Shown here: in pieces, positions 12,741 through 24,132 of the stretch
How positions within the stretch are numbered: the stretch's first letter is position 1
Layout of the letters: every line of letters starts with the position of its first letter
Assembly (NCBI GenBank): GCA_003952965.2
Contig: CM025851.1
Span: 26,053,798 to 26,117,797 of the forward strand
Direction of reading: 5' to 3'
DNA length: 64,000 bases
Source: Morella rubra
Lineage: Eukaryota; Streptophyta; Magnoliopsida; Fagales; Myricaceae
The notes under the pieces: model-generated
What the model was told of the DNA's origin: nothing
Database searches by the model: none
Seen by the model: the letters and a program-made list of their open reading frames with translations, nothing else
Made by a program: the position numbers and the translations under genes

Positions 12741-14168
12741 GTGTTGGAAAGTAGTGGCTTCAATAGAGGCATGCTAGTGGTGAAAAGGGCAAACATGTCA
12801 TTTTTACTTAACTTTTTTACATAGAGATTCAAAAGTTTTTTTACTTTTCACATCTCATCTCTCTCCCCTCTGACCCAAGTGTCTCCTTGCCGCCGACCCC
12901 CTTGCGCCGCACATTGCTCTTTCTCTTGTCTTTGTCGATTTTATTGATTCTATCTACGCAATCCGTTGAAATCAACAAGGAAAGGTTAGTCTCTCTTATT
13001 TTAATCTTGTATTTTTGCTTTAATCTAATGGGTTGTGCGTTTGTGGTCCCACGGGTTGAACCCGTATGTCTCCTTGAATGGAGTTTTGAGATTTTGATTG
13101 TTTTGTGATCTAATTTTTAATGGGTTTTCCTACCCACTACCTATTAAACTAATCTAAAACATTTCATATTAGATTTATCAACAATAATCAAAGTTCTATG
13201 GAGATTTCTCAAAACCTAGTTTTTGTAAAAATTTTCCCTTTTTGAATTTTAGCTTTGATTCTTGAAATATTTGCTTCAATCTAGGTTGTTTATGATAGAT
13301 TTAGAGTTTAATACCTATTTCCCTATATATCCATATATTATATGTTGGATTTGTTGAAAAAATTGGATGGGTATGCTATATGGAGGCCACGGGTTGTATA
13401 AAAATTTTATGGAATAGCTTGTTTATTTTTTCTTAATGGGATTTCTTCTTGCTGTTTGATTTTTTTTTTTTACACTTTGCACCTTTGTAGTTTCATGGCA
13501 TTTACACTTTACACCCCGATATATCAATTTTAAGACATTGGACCCATATAGTTTGGATGTTTTATGTTTTGCACCCCACCATCAAATTTTCTGTGATTTT
13601 GGACGTAATTGGAAAAAAAAAGTTTTCCATTTTGCTCTCCATTTTTCGGGGTGCAAAGTGTAAAAACAAAGTTTTTTCCCATTTTTCCCTCCTTTATTCT
13701 GTCCAAAATTACAGAAAATTTGATGGTGGGGTGCAAAACGTAAAACATCAAAACCATATGGGTCCAATGTCTTAAAATTGATATATCAGGGTGCAAAATG
13801 TAAATGTCATGAAACCACAAGGGTGTAAAGTGTAATTATCCCTTGATTTTTTTTTAAATTGTTAGATTATTATGAACCATGTTGTTACACTGACATAGTA
13901 AATGTCCTTATTGTCTTTTATATTGTCGAATGCCATATTAAAATACTTTGCTGATGTTGGCCAAATCTATTAAGTGTTGGTATTGATTTTTTTTTTTTAT
14001 ATTCACTTGGCTTCTTCTTTTTTTTTGTGATTAAAGTGTAGCTACACATAATGAATATATTCTTCTTCTTGTTTGTAGCCCTCACATGGGTTGGACCCAC
14101 ATGTTTGTTGGTCCCCTCATACTATAGTGCAACTGCTATATGTATTCTCATTAAGAACATGTCTAGGA
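12741..14168 (+). repeat. Macro-tandem repeat, unit D (first part)
   Basis: Fourth copy of the unit, beginning 'gtgttggaaagtagtggcttc'. It runs to 'aagaacatgtctagg' at about 14168, is interrupted by a copia-like relic, and resumes at about 18326 with 'tctaggtattttgtacataag', ending near 18380. It carries a foldback MITE at 13471-13833. The open frame near 12887-13108 is again the hydrophobic stretch seen in units A and B and is not called. Confidence 0.8.
13471..13833. mobile_element. Foldback MITE with ~133-bp inverted arms
   Basis: The left arm (13471-13604) and right arm (13701-13833) are close reverse complements, with words such as 'tacactttgcacc', 'gcaccccaccatcaaattt' and their complements, around a ~96-bp loop. 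This fully explains the look-alike open frames on both strands here. It sits in unit D between T-rich tracts. About 100 bp of the unit seen in other copies is missing at this site. Related words ('tacactttacacc', 'cttatccct') occur at 31062-31590. Confidence 0.85.
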
Positions 14169-14474
14169 TATTAATGAATGACATGTACTAACGCATTAAT
14201 GGCATTTGTGTAATTTTTTTCAATTTATATATATTACTTCTGATTTCTTTTATAGTAATTAAACAGTTCTAAGTCCATTATAAGCTACTTTCTTGAGTGA
14301 TATTTTTGACCTATTTGTCATACATTATATTCTGCTTTCTTCAGTAAAATATTGGGAGTATATGTCATATATTGCTTTTGTTTTAAAGGGTTTATTTCTT
14401 ATGTCAGATTTAATATTTCGGTTTTACACATGTTACTATTTAATTGAACTAATTTGTTTTATTATTATTTTTAG

Positions 14475-14750
14475 ATGGTACAAGTTAAACTACCAGCCAA
14501 GAAAGTTGACTGTCCACCTCCTCGTGTCACAAGAAAATGGAAGGCTACGATTGCATCTTCTTCCAAACCCACAAAGAGTCGTACTACTCCTAAAGACAAG
14601 CAGCCCAAAATCATTGAAGACTTTGATAATTCCCTCTTTTATAATCCTCATGCTAAGAAGCTCTTTCATAAAAATTTCAGTTCAAAGAAATTGGAACTTG
14701 ATAAAGAAGTTCTTCTTGAAGAACTGTCTCATCTGCCTGTTACTGAATAG
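14475..14750 (+). pseudogene. Retroelement-associated ORF fragment, N-terminal part
   Basis: A 91-codon frame, rich in Lys, Ser and Pro in its first half, ending in an acidic 'DKEVLLEELSHLPVTE' stretch. The same relic continues beyond the stop in another frame, where 'VVKEFY' can be read at about 14811-14828 just before the nested insert. I take it as the start of the extra ORF downstream of pol in this retroelement class. I recognise no catalytic motif. A shift or stop already separates it from the downstream pieces. Confidence 0.45.
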
Positions 14751-14824
14751 TTGCTTTCTCGAGGATAGGGTCCGGTTTTGCATCATCTAACTCCACCTCC
14801 TGAAAATGTGGTCAAAGAATTCTA

Positions 14825-16064
14825 TACCACACGACAATAAAATCGGGCTCACCCGACGAGTGTTGCCGTCACCAAAAATACACAAAGTCGTCACTGGAGC
14901 CCTTTAGCCATGGCTTTTGGTCGCGTTTACCGCGTGTCGATTGCCCTTTCTTGACAACCATTCTCATTCGTCAACAATAGGCTATCTACGTTGACGATAA
15001 AATACATTGGGAGAAAAAGAGTCGATCTCTGTCAATTGCGTGGTAACTGATGACCTCAGTTCATCAAGAATGAACACCTTCTTTGCCATATGCACAAAAA
15101 TAGCAAAACCAACAAGATAACTCATTTCAAACAGTGAGAGACAACAATCCATATAAAATTTAAATCTTAACAATCCATATAAAATTTGAATCTTCATAAA
15201 TGGTTGTACAAAGACTTCACGAAACGAGACACAAGACTTCACAAAATTCAAAACTTTACATATAAATATCTATCACCGTAGCAGGAAACAAACGCAGAAA
15301 ACCCAAAAATCTGCAACAAACCAGATCTACAACAAGCCAGATCTACAACAAACCATATCTACAACAATCGAGATCTATAACAAACCCAGAAAAAAAAGAT
15401 CTACAATGAATACGGAACTTTACAAAACGAGGACTTCACAAATGCGGCAAGATCTACAACAAACATGCCAAAAGAAAATCTACAACAAACCCAGAATAGG
15501 AAAAAAAAAAAAAAGGATCAGCGAAAACAGAGGATTTCACAAATAGCACCCCATCCCAAATAGCTAGGTTGGCAGCCAATGAGCTTCAAAAAATTTCAGC
15601 CGCTCCACATAGCCCAGTACACCTCTTCACTAACTGTTATCTTTCCTCAAACTCTTTCTTCATACATCTTGTCATCGTTTCTTGTTGTTGAGTAAATATT
15701 GAATAGGGAAAATACCGGGTATTAGAAGAATGGAATGGAGCTTTCGACATAAATCTACATGATTTACGTGAAGATATTTGGCGATGACGATGAGAGAAAG
15801 GGCAAAGGAAAAAAAGTAGAGGAAATAAGGGAGAGAAAAAGACGAGATTATGATAAGAAAGAATTGTTTTTTTTTTATAAGTAATCCCAGGAAAGAATTG
15901 AAAGGCTACTTTCGTGGACAATGGGCCATGGCGACAGTAAAAATAGTGGTAGATAGGTGTGTCTAGGGCTTAATTTCCTCCTCCCAAAATGTCAAAAAGT
16001 TAACTATCTGTAGCGACCGCCAAAATCGCCCCTGATAAAATACACTCCGTCAGTATTATTCTGT
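14825..16064. mobile_element. CACTA-like non-autonomous insert nested in the copia-like relic
   Basis: It interrupts the retroelement reading frame between 'VVKEFY' and 'VYRNYLFIAKDI'. The left end 'cacgacaataaaatcgggc' is close to a CACTA terminus followed by subterminal words 'cgacgagtgttgccgtcacc'. The right end '.tattattctgtg' is a poor inverted match. Inside, 'agatctacaacaa' words repeat at about 15325-15490. No transposase is seen. The boundaries and class are inferred, with a doubtful target duplication. Confidence 0.45.
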
Positions 16065-16503
16065 GTCTACCGCAACTATCTGTTTATTGCTAAAGATATT
16101 AGTATTGACGCTTTTGTAAATGACATCCCTAAAAGCCTACTCTTTGGTGACAAATACTAAGCGTTTGGTCAGCGTTGCTTGTTTTTCTTGTAATGTCAAT
16201 ACCTTTAATATTCATGGTTCATGTTTCTCTACCTATATTCATGGACTAATCTTTGAAATTACCCCCTCCTTTTTAGCTGAAAAGATAGGGATTCTGTATA
16301 TTGCTTATCCTCCTTATTCCTATAAAACATCAACATGTCTTTCATTCACTACTATTGTCAATTACTTGATGAAAATGACTATTAAAGTCTTTAATAAAAA
16401 TGAGTTTTCTAGTAAATTCCTTGCTAAAGATCATATTATTCCTACTCGCATTATATTGACCAACACCTATCTAAACATTCATTTGTCTGCTTTCTCTTTT
16501 TAA
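16060..16503 (+). pseudogene. Retroelement ORF fragment, central part
   Basis: Directly after the nested insert the frame reads 'VYRNYLFIAKDISIDAF' and, after a stop at about 16168, another frame continues to 16503 with 'IHGLIFEITPSFLAEKIGI' and similar text. It looks like the plant retrotransposon protein often annotated as a putative transposon or envelope-like protein. It is broken by at least one stop, so it is a remnant. No function can be assigned from what is visible. Confidence 0.4.
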
Positions 16504-16683
16504 AGGATTTGATTTATCTATGCCTTTCTTAATGGTGATTCCATAGATTTAGCTACAAATGTTTGTAGGCATATGATTAATCTTTTTCTATGCAACTCTA
16601 CTTTGATTAAGCTCAGTTATGGATGCATAATCATGCGCCTTCTCACTAGCACTAGCATCTTTTTCCCTTCTTCTGAGCCTCAA

Positions 16684-17055
16684 ATGGCTCCTCTCAAAAC
16701 CATTGGCAAACAAACAATTAAAAAGTCTGAGTCTCATAAACGTCAAACTCCTCAAATTCCTAATTCTAACGTACCAGACCACATTGAGACTCTAAAACTT
16801 CTCTTAGACCGTTCAAATGTCATATCCACTATGCAGTCAGATATGGCTATAATCAAACTTGAACTTTCTCAAGTCCGGGCTGAGATTAAGCTTATTCAGC
16901 CACCGTCTATTGAAGAAGTGGTTGCTGCCAGTTCTGAGATGGGAACTAACGTTGCTACATCTGATGTTGCTACCTCCGAAAAAGGTTATGTAGGAATGGA
17001 TGATGATGAAGAAGTGGACGTTGATGAAGAAGATGGTTCCTCTGAATCTTCATAG
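16684..17055 (+). pseudogene. Retroelement ORF fragment, coiled-coil and acidic C-terminus
   Basis: An open stretch of about 123 codons beginning at an in-frame ATG ('MAPLKTIGKQTIKK'). The middle has a leucine/isoleucine heptad pattern ('METLKLL'-like, then 'SDMAIIKLELSQVRAEIKLI') consistent with a short coiled coil. The end is very acidic ('DDDEEVDVDEEDGSSESS') and stops at 17053-17055. The same frame runs upstream to about 16573. It is followed by noncoding 3' sequence and the polypurine tract. It is probably the tail of the extra ORF of the relic. Confidence 0.4.
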
Positions 17056-17727
17056 CTGCTATTTGGCCTCCTCCGTGTCAAAAACGGGAGTAATTGGAGG
17101 ATGGGATAGTTGTTGTTGCTGCCGATTGTAGTTGGATCTTCTGCTTTATTTTTTTATGTTAGTTTGGTTATTTGACTTAATTATGTATATGGAGGATGGG
17201 ATGTTGACATTGGAGTTAATTGAGATTACTATTGAGTTGACATTGACTTGTAATTATGTTCCTATTCTTAAACTTGTGTTGTGAACATGTGTTGGTATGA
17301 GATGTATGATTATATTGACATTGTCATGTTCTGTTTTTGGAGAGTTAATTTTAAATCAGATAGCTTTATTGTTTTTCTTGTTTTGGTTAAGATATTGGGG
17401 TTAAATAGCACTAAAAGTTAAGGGGAGTTGCCTCCTATTTTAGTTGTTAAGTACTATGTGTCTCAGGGGGAGACATATCTCAACATCTTTGAGATAATAA
17501 CTGCTATTGTTAAATTTCTATCTTTATCTAACATTGTTTCTAATGGGTTGTTTAGATTTGTATGTGTGATAAGATTTTTGCATGTACTTTTATCTCAAAT
17601 GTAGTTCTGTAAGCTTAGATTTTATATAAGTTGTGTCTCTATTTAAAATGTTTCCTGTGGTGGTGATCAACAAGATTCATTATCTTTTTATTTATAGACT
17701 AGAATTGGTTTTGTCATAAAAGATACC

Positions 17728-18319
17728 AAAGGGGGAGATTGTAAAGTCCATTGGCATATTTGTGAAAGTCACCTGGGGGCATTTTTGTCCATGTGATTTT
17801 TTCTAGAAGAAAAGAAGAATGGGTAGTTGTTCTGTTATGCTCTCACGCGCAGATGGGTTTAATCAAATGGGTTTTTGTTATTTAGCACCAAATCTGCCCG
17901 ATAGAAGACTAGATTGAACTGTTTCTTTTTTTGCTTCTCTTCTCCCTCAAGATCGTCTTCTCCAAGGATGCTCTTGAACGATTCTTGCTCTCTTGTTTCT
18001 TGAAGAACCCTTGTGTTTGCTGTAGATGTTCTAGCAAATCAAATCTGAAGGTTGTTTCTTCTCTTTGATTGCGTATCAATTTAGTTTTTGAATCCGTAAA
18101 TTTCATAATCTGCAAGTTTCTTTGCAGTTGCTTACAATTAGTTCAGAATTGTTCTATATTTTATAGATTGGTCATACTGTTTTTACATATTTGTTCTTTT
18201 GTGTTTTTGGATATTGTTGAGTCTTTGGATATTGAAAATATTGTATTTTGATTGATTTTACATAGAATAGGTTTTGAGTTTAAAAAGATATTTAAAAATT
18301 TTTTAAATATACTTATTCA
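17728..18319 (+). mobile_element. Polypurine tract and 3' LTR of the copia-like relic
   Basis: The polypurine tract 'aaagggggag' (17728-17737) is followed by 'at' and then 'tgtaaagtccattggc', the likely LTR start at 17740. The LTR ends near 'acttattca' at 18319, a few bases before repeat unit D resumes. The minus-strand open frame at 17909-18115 lies within the LTR and is not called. No matching 5' LTR is found at the other side of the insert. Confidence 0.6.
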
Positions 18320-18380
18320 CCACCCTCTAGGTATTTTGTACATAAGTTAGGTCTAAATTAGGTTGTTCAAGTACTCCAAC

Positions 18381-19046
18381 AAATTAACTTGCTTTTCAGG
18401 GACAAAATTTTTTGTAAAAAAATACATATTTTTTACCTTAGTTCGCCCCAATAAGCCCATCCGAAAAGAGCACGAAATCATCCTGAAAAAGTTTAAGACA
18501 TGTCAAGCACACCATTCAAGCACAATTTACACACATTCAAGCGACATTAGAGTCTTTTTAGATGACACATTTGATTGATAATGCATCATAAGTAATACAA
18601 TATTACATTTTGTCCTCACAACTATTTGAAATTCTCTAAATTGTTCGAACCCTAATCAAGTTTAGGGACAAATTTAGAATTTGTCCTTAGTATGTCTTGG
18701 TGCAAAATCCCGTTGAATCAATTTTGTAAATATTGGAATAACTTATCCATATGGTGTATGTTTGGATCATATTGTGGTAATCTGTTGAATATAGCATTCG
18801 ATCTTGCTTTTTATTTCGTGATGATGTTCAAACGCTATATAAAGCATAAAAAAATTTAATTTTAAGTATTTATAAAGTTATAAATTAAATTTAAAATACA
18901 AGCTTTGGTTCAATTTAAATGCCAAATGAATCACAAACTACCACACGTCCATTATACATTAAGGAAAATAAAATATTTGTTCAAACATTGATAATTAAAG
19001 ACATCAAACTGTTTTAAAACATAAATTTCTAGACCTTCAGTCGAGG
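18381..19046. other. AT-rich intergenic stretch, no gene seen
   Basis: Low-complexity AT-rich sequence between the end of repeat unit D and the first hAT element. No domain, RNA gene or clear repeat boundary is seen. Confidence 0.5.
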
Positions 19047-20010
19047 TAGTGGCGGAAGGAGGGGGTAGCGGCCCTGGGCGGCCACTACCCATTGCTCCGG
19101 ATTTTACATGGAAATTTTTTTTATTTTTTTTTCATAAGTTGGCTTGGGCCCGATACTCATTAGGGCCAGGCTAACTAGAGCCCAGCAGCACTTTGATTTA
19201 TGCGGCCTGGGCCCGATATCCTTAGGCCCAGTCCTTTTTTGTCAAGAAAATACAAGAGTCAGTCACATCACAAGACGTGATTGTAGTCTCAGAACATATT
19301 ACAGTGGCCTCTAGTGCAATTGCATCACTAGAATGTGGGCTTTGTAGGCATGTAACTTCCTTGCCTTCCTTCAAGCCATTCTGAGCAGTCTTCTTGGCAT
19401 CTGGGATGGTATTCTCTAGAGCTGAACATGGACCAAGGCCAAATAACTTATTAATAACAAAACATTTTGTATGAACAAAACCTTCAAGCCGGTTTTTAAT
19501 TCCAAAACATTTCCAAATTTAATTTACGTCCAAATAACTTATTAATAACAAAACAAAACAAAAATTATTTCGATCTTAATTAAGTTTGTTTTTGTATGAC
19601 CAAAATAGGTTATGAACGGCAAACATTTATTTTTATTTTTATTTTTTATATTAATTTGAAAGAGTATTTTCTGCGATGAAGATCATCAAGAACGATTTGC
19701 GTAATAGGATGGGAGATGACTGGATGAATGCTTGCATTGTAGTGTACATCGAGCAAAAATTTTTTAAACTATTGAGAATAAAGCCATTTTGCAACATTTT
19801 CAGAAGATGCAGACTCGTAGGATCCAATTGTCACCTCTCAGTCTCAGCAAATAGTACGAATGTGTATTTCAATATTTTTAATGCTTTTAGTCCTTAATTT
19901 TCGACATTGTAACTCAAGACAATTTTTTGCATTACGAAAGAATTTTTTTTTTTTGTCATTTCGCCTTTAAAGTTCGATACCCTTAGATTTCAATCCTGAT
20001 TCAGCCACTG
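19047..20010 (+). mobile_element. hAT element remnant, tagtggcgga family, copy 1
   Basis: The left end 'tagtggcgga' and right end 'tcagccactg' are imperfect inverted repeats. The 8 bp outside are 'agtcgagg' (19039-19046) and 'agtcgaga' (20011-20018), a 7/8 target duplication. The element carries the C-terminus of a transposase on the plus strand and 3' sequence that reappears in reverse orientation in the copies at 24133-24978 and 52263-53269. At 964 bp it is an internally deleted, non-autonomous copy. Confidence 0.85.
19676..19857 (+). pseudogene. hAT transposase C-terminal dimerisation fragment, frameshifted
   Basis: The frame reads 'LRNRMGDDWMNACIVVYIEQ', the classic C-terminal hAT dimerisation signature of zinc-finger (TTF-type) plant transposases. 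After about 19795 the homologous reading moves to another frame with 'ILQHFQKMQTRRIQL' and a stop near 19856. The two pieces are adjacent and in family order, so a single-base frameshift separates them. No catalytic domain is left. 'RRIQLPPLSLSE' from the same end can still be read on the minus strand of the copy at 24133-24978. Confidence 0.85.
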
Positions 20011-21391
20011 AGTCGAGATGTCTAATTTGTGCATCGAACCAGTTTTTCATCTCTTTTCTTTGTTCCTCTTGTATTTGTTGTTCCTCTGCATGTGTGGCGT
20101 TGTCTCTCATGAATCTTATTGTGATCTGTTGCTCTAATAAAATCGCATCCATCTCTGCGGCCTGCTTCGCTGAAAGATCGTCAAACTCTTTCTGTCTAGC
20201 TTCCATCTTCTCATCTCTTATAATTGTTGGTGAGATTTAACAACAATATTGGTCCCGAGCTCTTGATTCTAAAACCCTACATTGATGTATGATTTCTCCT
20301 CTAAACTGAACTGCAACTACAGATCAGCGTTCATCTTCGCCTGCAATTAAATTAGATAACAAAATTGAATGTAAAACCATAAGAAGACATACAGAATAAA
20401 TTAAATCACTACACAACGTTGATTTAAAGGAACACGTTAAAAGTTAATATGCTGATCACAAAATTTTTTTTTGTAGTTTCTGATCAACTTAACCGGATCA
20501 ATATATAGTCCTTGTTTTTATAGTTTTCTGCATCCAAAGGAGATTAATGTTAAAACGACTCTTGTTATTTTTTTACAAAGACTATTATTAGCATAACCAT
20601 TAATTTCAAAAATTTAAAAATCCTCGATTTACCATAAGTGTTTTGTTGCGCTGAAAAGATCTCGATCCAGTGGTCTGGTATACGGTGAGGTGAGACCTAT
20701 TCTCACTGTTGCTATAACTCATGTTCTACAATAAAATCAGAATTAAAATAAGGCTTAACTACACCACAAGTCCTTGTGGTATTTACTTGTGATAAATAGG
20801 TGGGTATCAAAATCGATATATACGTCCTTTATTAGGTCATTAAATTAAAAACAATCAATCCCTCCATCTCCAGGACTAAAACCAGTTCTAATGAAAAAAT
20901 GTTGATGTCGAGGATCGGTCGTTATATTGCGTATGTTTGTTCTGGGATGCTTTTGTGTTTCGTCTTCCATCCCATTTTGTTAGTCATGCGTTCGAACGTG
21001 GTTTAGAAATGAAACGTTCTTTGCCTAATATTCATAATTTTGGAACGAATGATATTGTTGCAAAAAAAAAAAGACTTATTTTTAGGCACGAAATAAATTT
21101 TAGGCCGTCTCAAAAACATAAGAGCCTATAATTTCTTAACCAATTCCTTTCAGGCCGACCCCAAAAAAAGATGGACCGGTTCGTAGATAACGTACGACAT
21201 GACATCTAACCAGTTGTCCATTACTGAACAACTTACGTAATCATGATAAAAAAAATCTAGAGGAAGATCACTTACGTAAGCTGCTGGTTATTATATACGT
21301 TTGATTAAGAGCGACTTGAATGTTTTGTATACAAGATATAGAGTAATTTAACGAGTCATGAACATTCAAGGGGGCCAATAAACTAACTTGC
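20011..21391. other. Intergenic stretch, no gene seen
   Basis: AT-rich sequence after the first hAT element. The plus-strand frame at 20937-21131 is short and shows no recognisable domain. No RNA gene seen. Confidence 0.45.
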
Positions 21392-22827
21392 GAAGCATCG
21401 ATTCCAACAAAAGCAGGGGTTGCTATAGAATGGTTTTCGGTGGCCCCTCCGAACTATATATAGCCAGGCCCGCCCGTCACATGGCCAGGTTTCTAAGAGT
21501 TCACGAGACGAGACAAGTATGCTGCCAAAATATATATACGAGACAAATTAAACAGCAGGGATGATCGATACTGCTGAACGTGAAGTGTTAATTTCCTTAG
21601 CTAGATGCGACTACCAACCGAGCCCCAAGTTCTGGCTAATAATTTGGTGAATGCTATGTGAAATGAGGGAGTGAAAATACCCCAAGTTCTGGTGTGTTAT
21701 CGGGGACTAGCTAGCCAGCTATAAACTCATGGACATTGAGCAATCATAGGCTCGTTTTCTTTCCGGTGCATGCATGCCCCACCACCTCTTTGCCTTATCT
21801 TTTTTTTTTTTTTTTTTCTAAGCAACTTATCTAATCTTTGCCTTATCTTATTATTGGTGCGTTTATTTATTAAAATTTTAAATCTTTTAAAATTTTAATA
21901 CAATAAAATAATTAAAATATAATCTCTCTTATTAAATCATATTTTTTATTATAATAAATATAAAAAATTCATTTAAAATATCTCTCTTTTTACTTTTTTA
22001 CTAATTTTAATATCTTAAAATTTTAATCTACTCAGAATTTTAACACTCAGACACAATTGTATTGTATCAGCAACCCTTGCTTAGACTTCTGAACAAAAAC
22101 AAGCAACTTTTCTGTGCTCTAGGGCTTTAATTAGTCCGCGGCTGTTGCAACTACCCGACCGGTGATGCACATGATATAATATAATATGATTAATCTCACT
22201 TCGGTGATTGACTTCTTCTTTACTCCACGACGCCAAATGACTCGTACAAGATACGTATTGTGTTCTCTGTACTTCACAGGATAACGCGGCAAAGCAATTA
22301 AAGAAACTTTTCTAATCGATCATTGTGCCATCCTTTTTTTTTCTTTTTTATTTTTTGTCAACCAGATTCCATATGCTAATCAGCTATAGAAACTGAAAGA
22401 CGTGGCTATTGGAACTTCACATATGTTACCCTATATTGAATAATGATTGAAAAGTTTGTGCGTTCTATCTCCATCAAGAGTCGGGACGACCATGAAAATA
22501 TACTCCTTTTCCAAGACGTGGGTAAAATAGAGGCCGATCTTCCCTTTCTTTTCTTCTTCCCTTCGGTGTGAATAGTGTCTGAAATCGGATAGCAGACCGG
22601 CATGGAAACTTGCAGAGAATTGGAATCTTTGTGGGGTCCTGTGCCTGATTTCTACTCTTTTTTTTTTTTCTTTTTTTTTTTTTTTTCTTTTTTCTTTTTT
22701 CTTTTTTGCTGAATAATACCTCGTGATCTCATTAAAGAAAAGAAACAAACAGGAAACAAACGATTTATTGAAACAAAAAAAGCCCTCATATCTCCTACTT
22801 TTGCCCATACTATAACGAGGAAACTCT
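21392..22827. repeat. Duplicated noncoding block, copy A (first part)
   Basis: The block is shared with 28700-29716, about 7.3 kb downstream, in the same orientation. Shared words include 'gcatcgattcc', 'ggtggcccctccgaactat', 'cccgcccgtcacatggcca', 'gtatgctgccaaaatatat', 'tgcttagacttctgaacaaa', 'aaagacgtggctattggaac' and 'cttttccaagacgtggg'. Copy A has two later insertions: a T-rich plus MITE-like piece (about 21798-22068) and a CACTA relic at 22828. It continues for ~28 bp at 23920-23947 ('ctccactttttggagtcccc'). No conserved reading frame is kept between the copies, so I read it as noncoding. Confidence 0.85.
21854..22056. mobile_element. AT-rich MITE-like insert within duplicated block A
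   Basis: Absent from copy B of the duplicated block. Starts near 'ggtgcgtttatttattaaaa' and ends 'aattttaacactcagacaca'. The same ending is seen at 37255-37372 ('aaattttagtactcagacaca'). Probably a small MITE family with 'aaaattttaa' subterminal words. No clear target duplication. Confidence 0.5.
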
Positions 22828-23918
22828 CACTACAAAAAAATTGACTTTCAGTGACAAAATTTTTTGTCACTAAAAGTCAATATTTTGTCACTAAAAGTAT
22901 TAGTGACGAAATTTTTCGTCACGAGCTCCGTCAGCGAATGAGTGTCACGAAATGTATTTCGTGACGAAACCGAATTTCATCACGAAAAATTTTTAGTGAC
23001 GACATTTTCGTCACTAAATATACTGATCGATCGGTAATTTTCACGATTGGTCGTTGAAAACGAAGTGATGGATCGATTGGGAAGCGATCGATCGGTACGT
23101 ATTGACGATCGATCGGTTACGTTTGGTGATTAATCAACACATTTAAACGATCGCACAGTAAGAAATAGACGATCGATCACTTCAGCAACGACGATCGGAC
23201 GCTTTATATAAGCGATCGATCACTAAAGTATCAACGATCGATCGTTATGCCATGACGATCGGTCATTTAATTCAGTGATGTAACATTGATTTATGAACCG
23301 ATCGATCGTAGTATGGACGATCGATTGGTTGAACAACAACCGATCGATCGCTGAATATGCCGATCGATCAGTGGTGAGAGAATGTTTTTTTTTAAAAGAA
23401 AAATAATAATGGAAAATATTATATAACACGTACATTTTATAATAATAATACAATACTCACATTAATAAATATCAATAATAACATATAGTGATCCATAATT
23501 AAATCGAAAATAATATCGTAATAATACATAATTAAAAAGTTATTACAATATACATGCATCTACTTTTTTAAACCCCCAAACTGGCTGAATAGTCGCTTTG
23601 ACATGTCGCTCATTTTCTTCTCCATTACAGAGGACATTTTTTTCTCCAGTTCCTTCGATATTTTGCCCGTAAGCGCTCTTGCTCCTTTTTCACATGCGCT
23701 CTTGTTCCAGTTGTATGCGCCCGTGCTCTATTCGCATGCGTTCTTGCTCCTTTTTCATGCGCTCCTCCTCTCCTGCCACCCGCTACTCTCACGGTGGTCC
23801 CTAGCGTGGCCTCATATCAGCTTGCTTCTTCGCAAATTCTTGCAAGTCTTTTTCTCTAGCAACTCCATCGCTCTATCTCATCCTTGCCTTTGCTAGCTGG
23901 TGCTACACCGAGATCGAT
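22828..23918 (-). mobile_element. CACTA relic with cgatcgatcg-rich subterminal array
   Basis: It begins with the canonical terminus 'cactacaaaaaaa' at 22828 and is followed by inverted words 'agtgacaaaattttttgtcact'. From about 23020 to 23370 the words 'cgatcgatcg' and 'gatcgatcgg' recur many times, an array of overlapping palindromes. On the minus strand 23890-23580 encodes a decayed Lys/Glu/Arg-rich coiled-coil stretch ('KKEQERMRIEHGRIQLEQERM'), as in CACTA transposase-24-type proteins. The right terminus is not recognisable, but the flanking duplicated block resumes at 23920, so the far end is within a few bases. Confidence 0.8.
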
Positions 23919-24132
23919 CCTCCACTTTTTGGAGTCCCCAAACTACTGGAAGCAATCGCCTTTGATTTCTTTCTGTTGGAATAGTCTCCATCATGTCCTG
24001 GTCTTTACGATTCAGAAGAAGCAGAAGAAGAAGCAAGAGAAGAAAGGGTCGTGGGCAGCAGACAAAACTGCGCTGTACTAACAGAATCGGTATTAAAATG
24101 CCCATAGGATAAGGTGGGCATGCATTCACAAT

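Larger units (their letters stand above)
14169..18325 (+). mobile_element. Copia/SIRE-like LTR retrotransposon relic, 5'-truncated
   Basis: This block splits repeat unit D; 'tctagg' occurs at both junctions (about 14162-14168 and 18326-18331). Contents in order: a lysine-rich coding fragment (14475-14750), a nested CACTA-like insert, a second coding fragment (about 16060-16503), a coiled-coil and acidic tail fragment (about 16684-17055), a noncoding 3' region, a polypurine tract 'aaagggggag' (17728-17737) and an LTR starting 'tgtaaagtcc' at 17740. No 5' LTR, gag or pol is present. Such post-pol ORFs before a polypurine tract are known from SIRE-type copia elements, but the assignment is by layout rather than by a recognised polymerase. 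Confidence 0.6.

Noticed and set aside
13530-13820. Overlapping frames on both strands with similar peptides
   Set aside because: Explained by the inverted arms of the foldback MITE.
22431-22870. Lys-rich minus-strand frames
   Set aside because: Translation of long T/C homopolymer tracts.
23020-23370. Regularly spaced cgatcgatcg words as a possible CRISPR-like array
   Set aside because: Repeats are short and variable, spacers irregular, and the context is a CACTA terminus in a plant genome.
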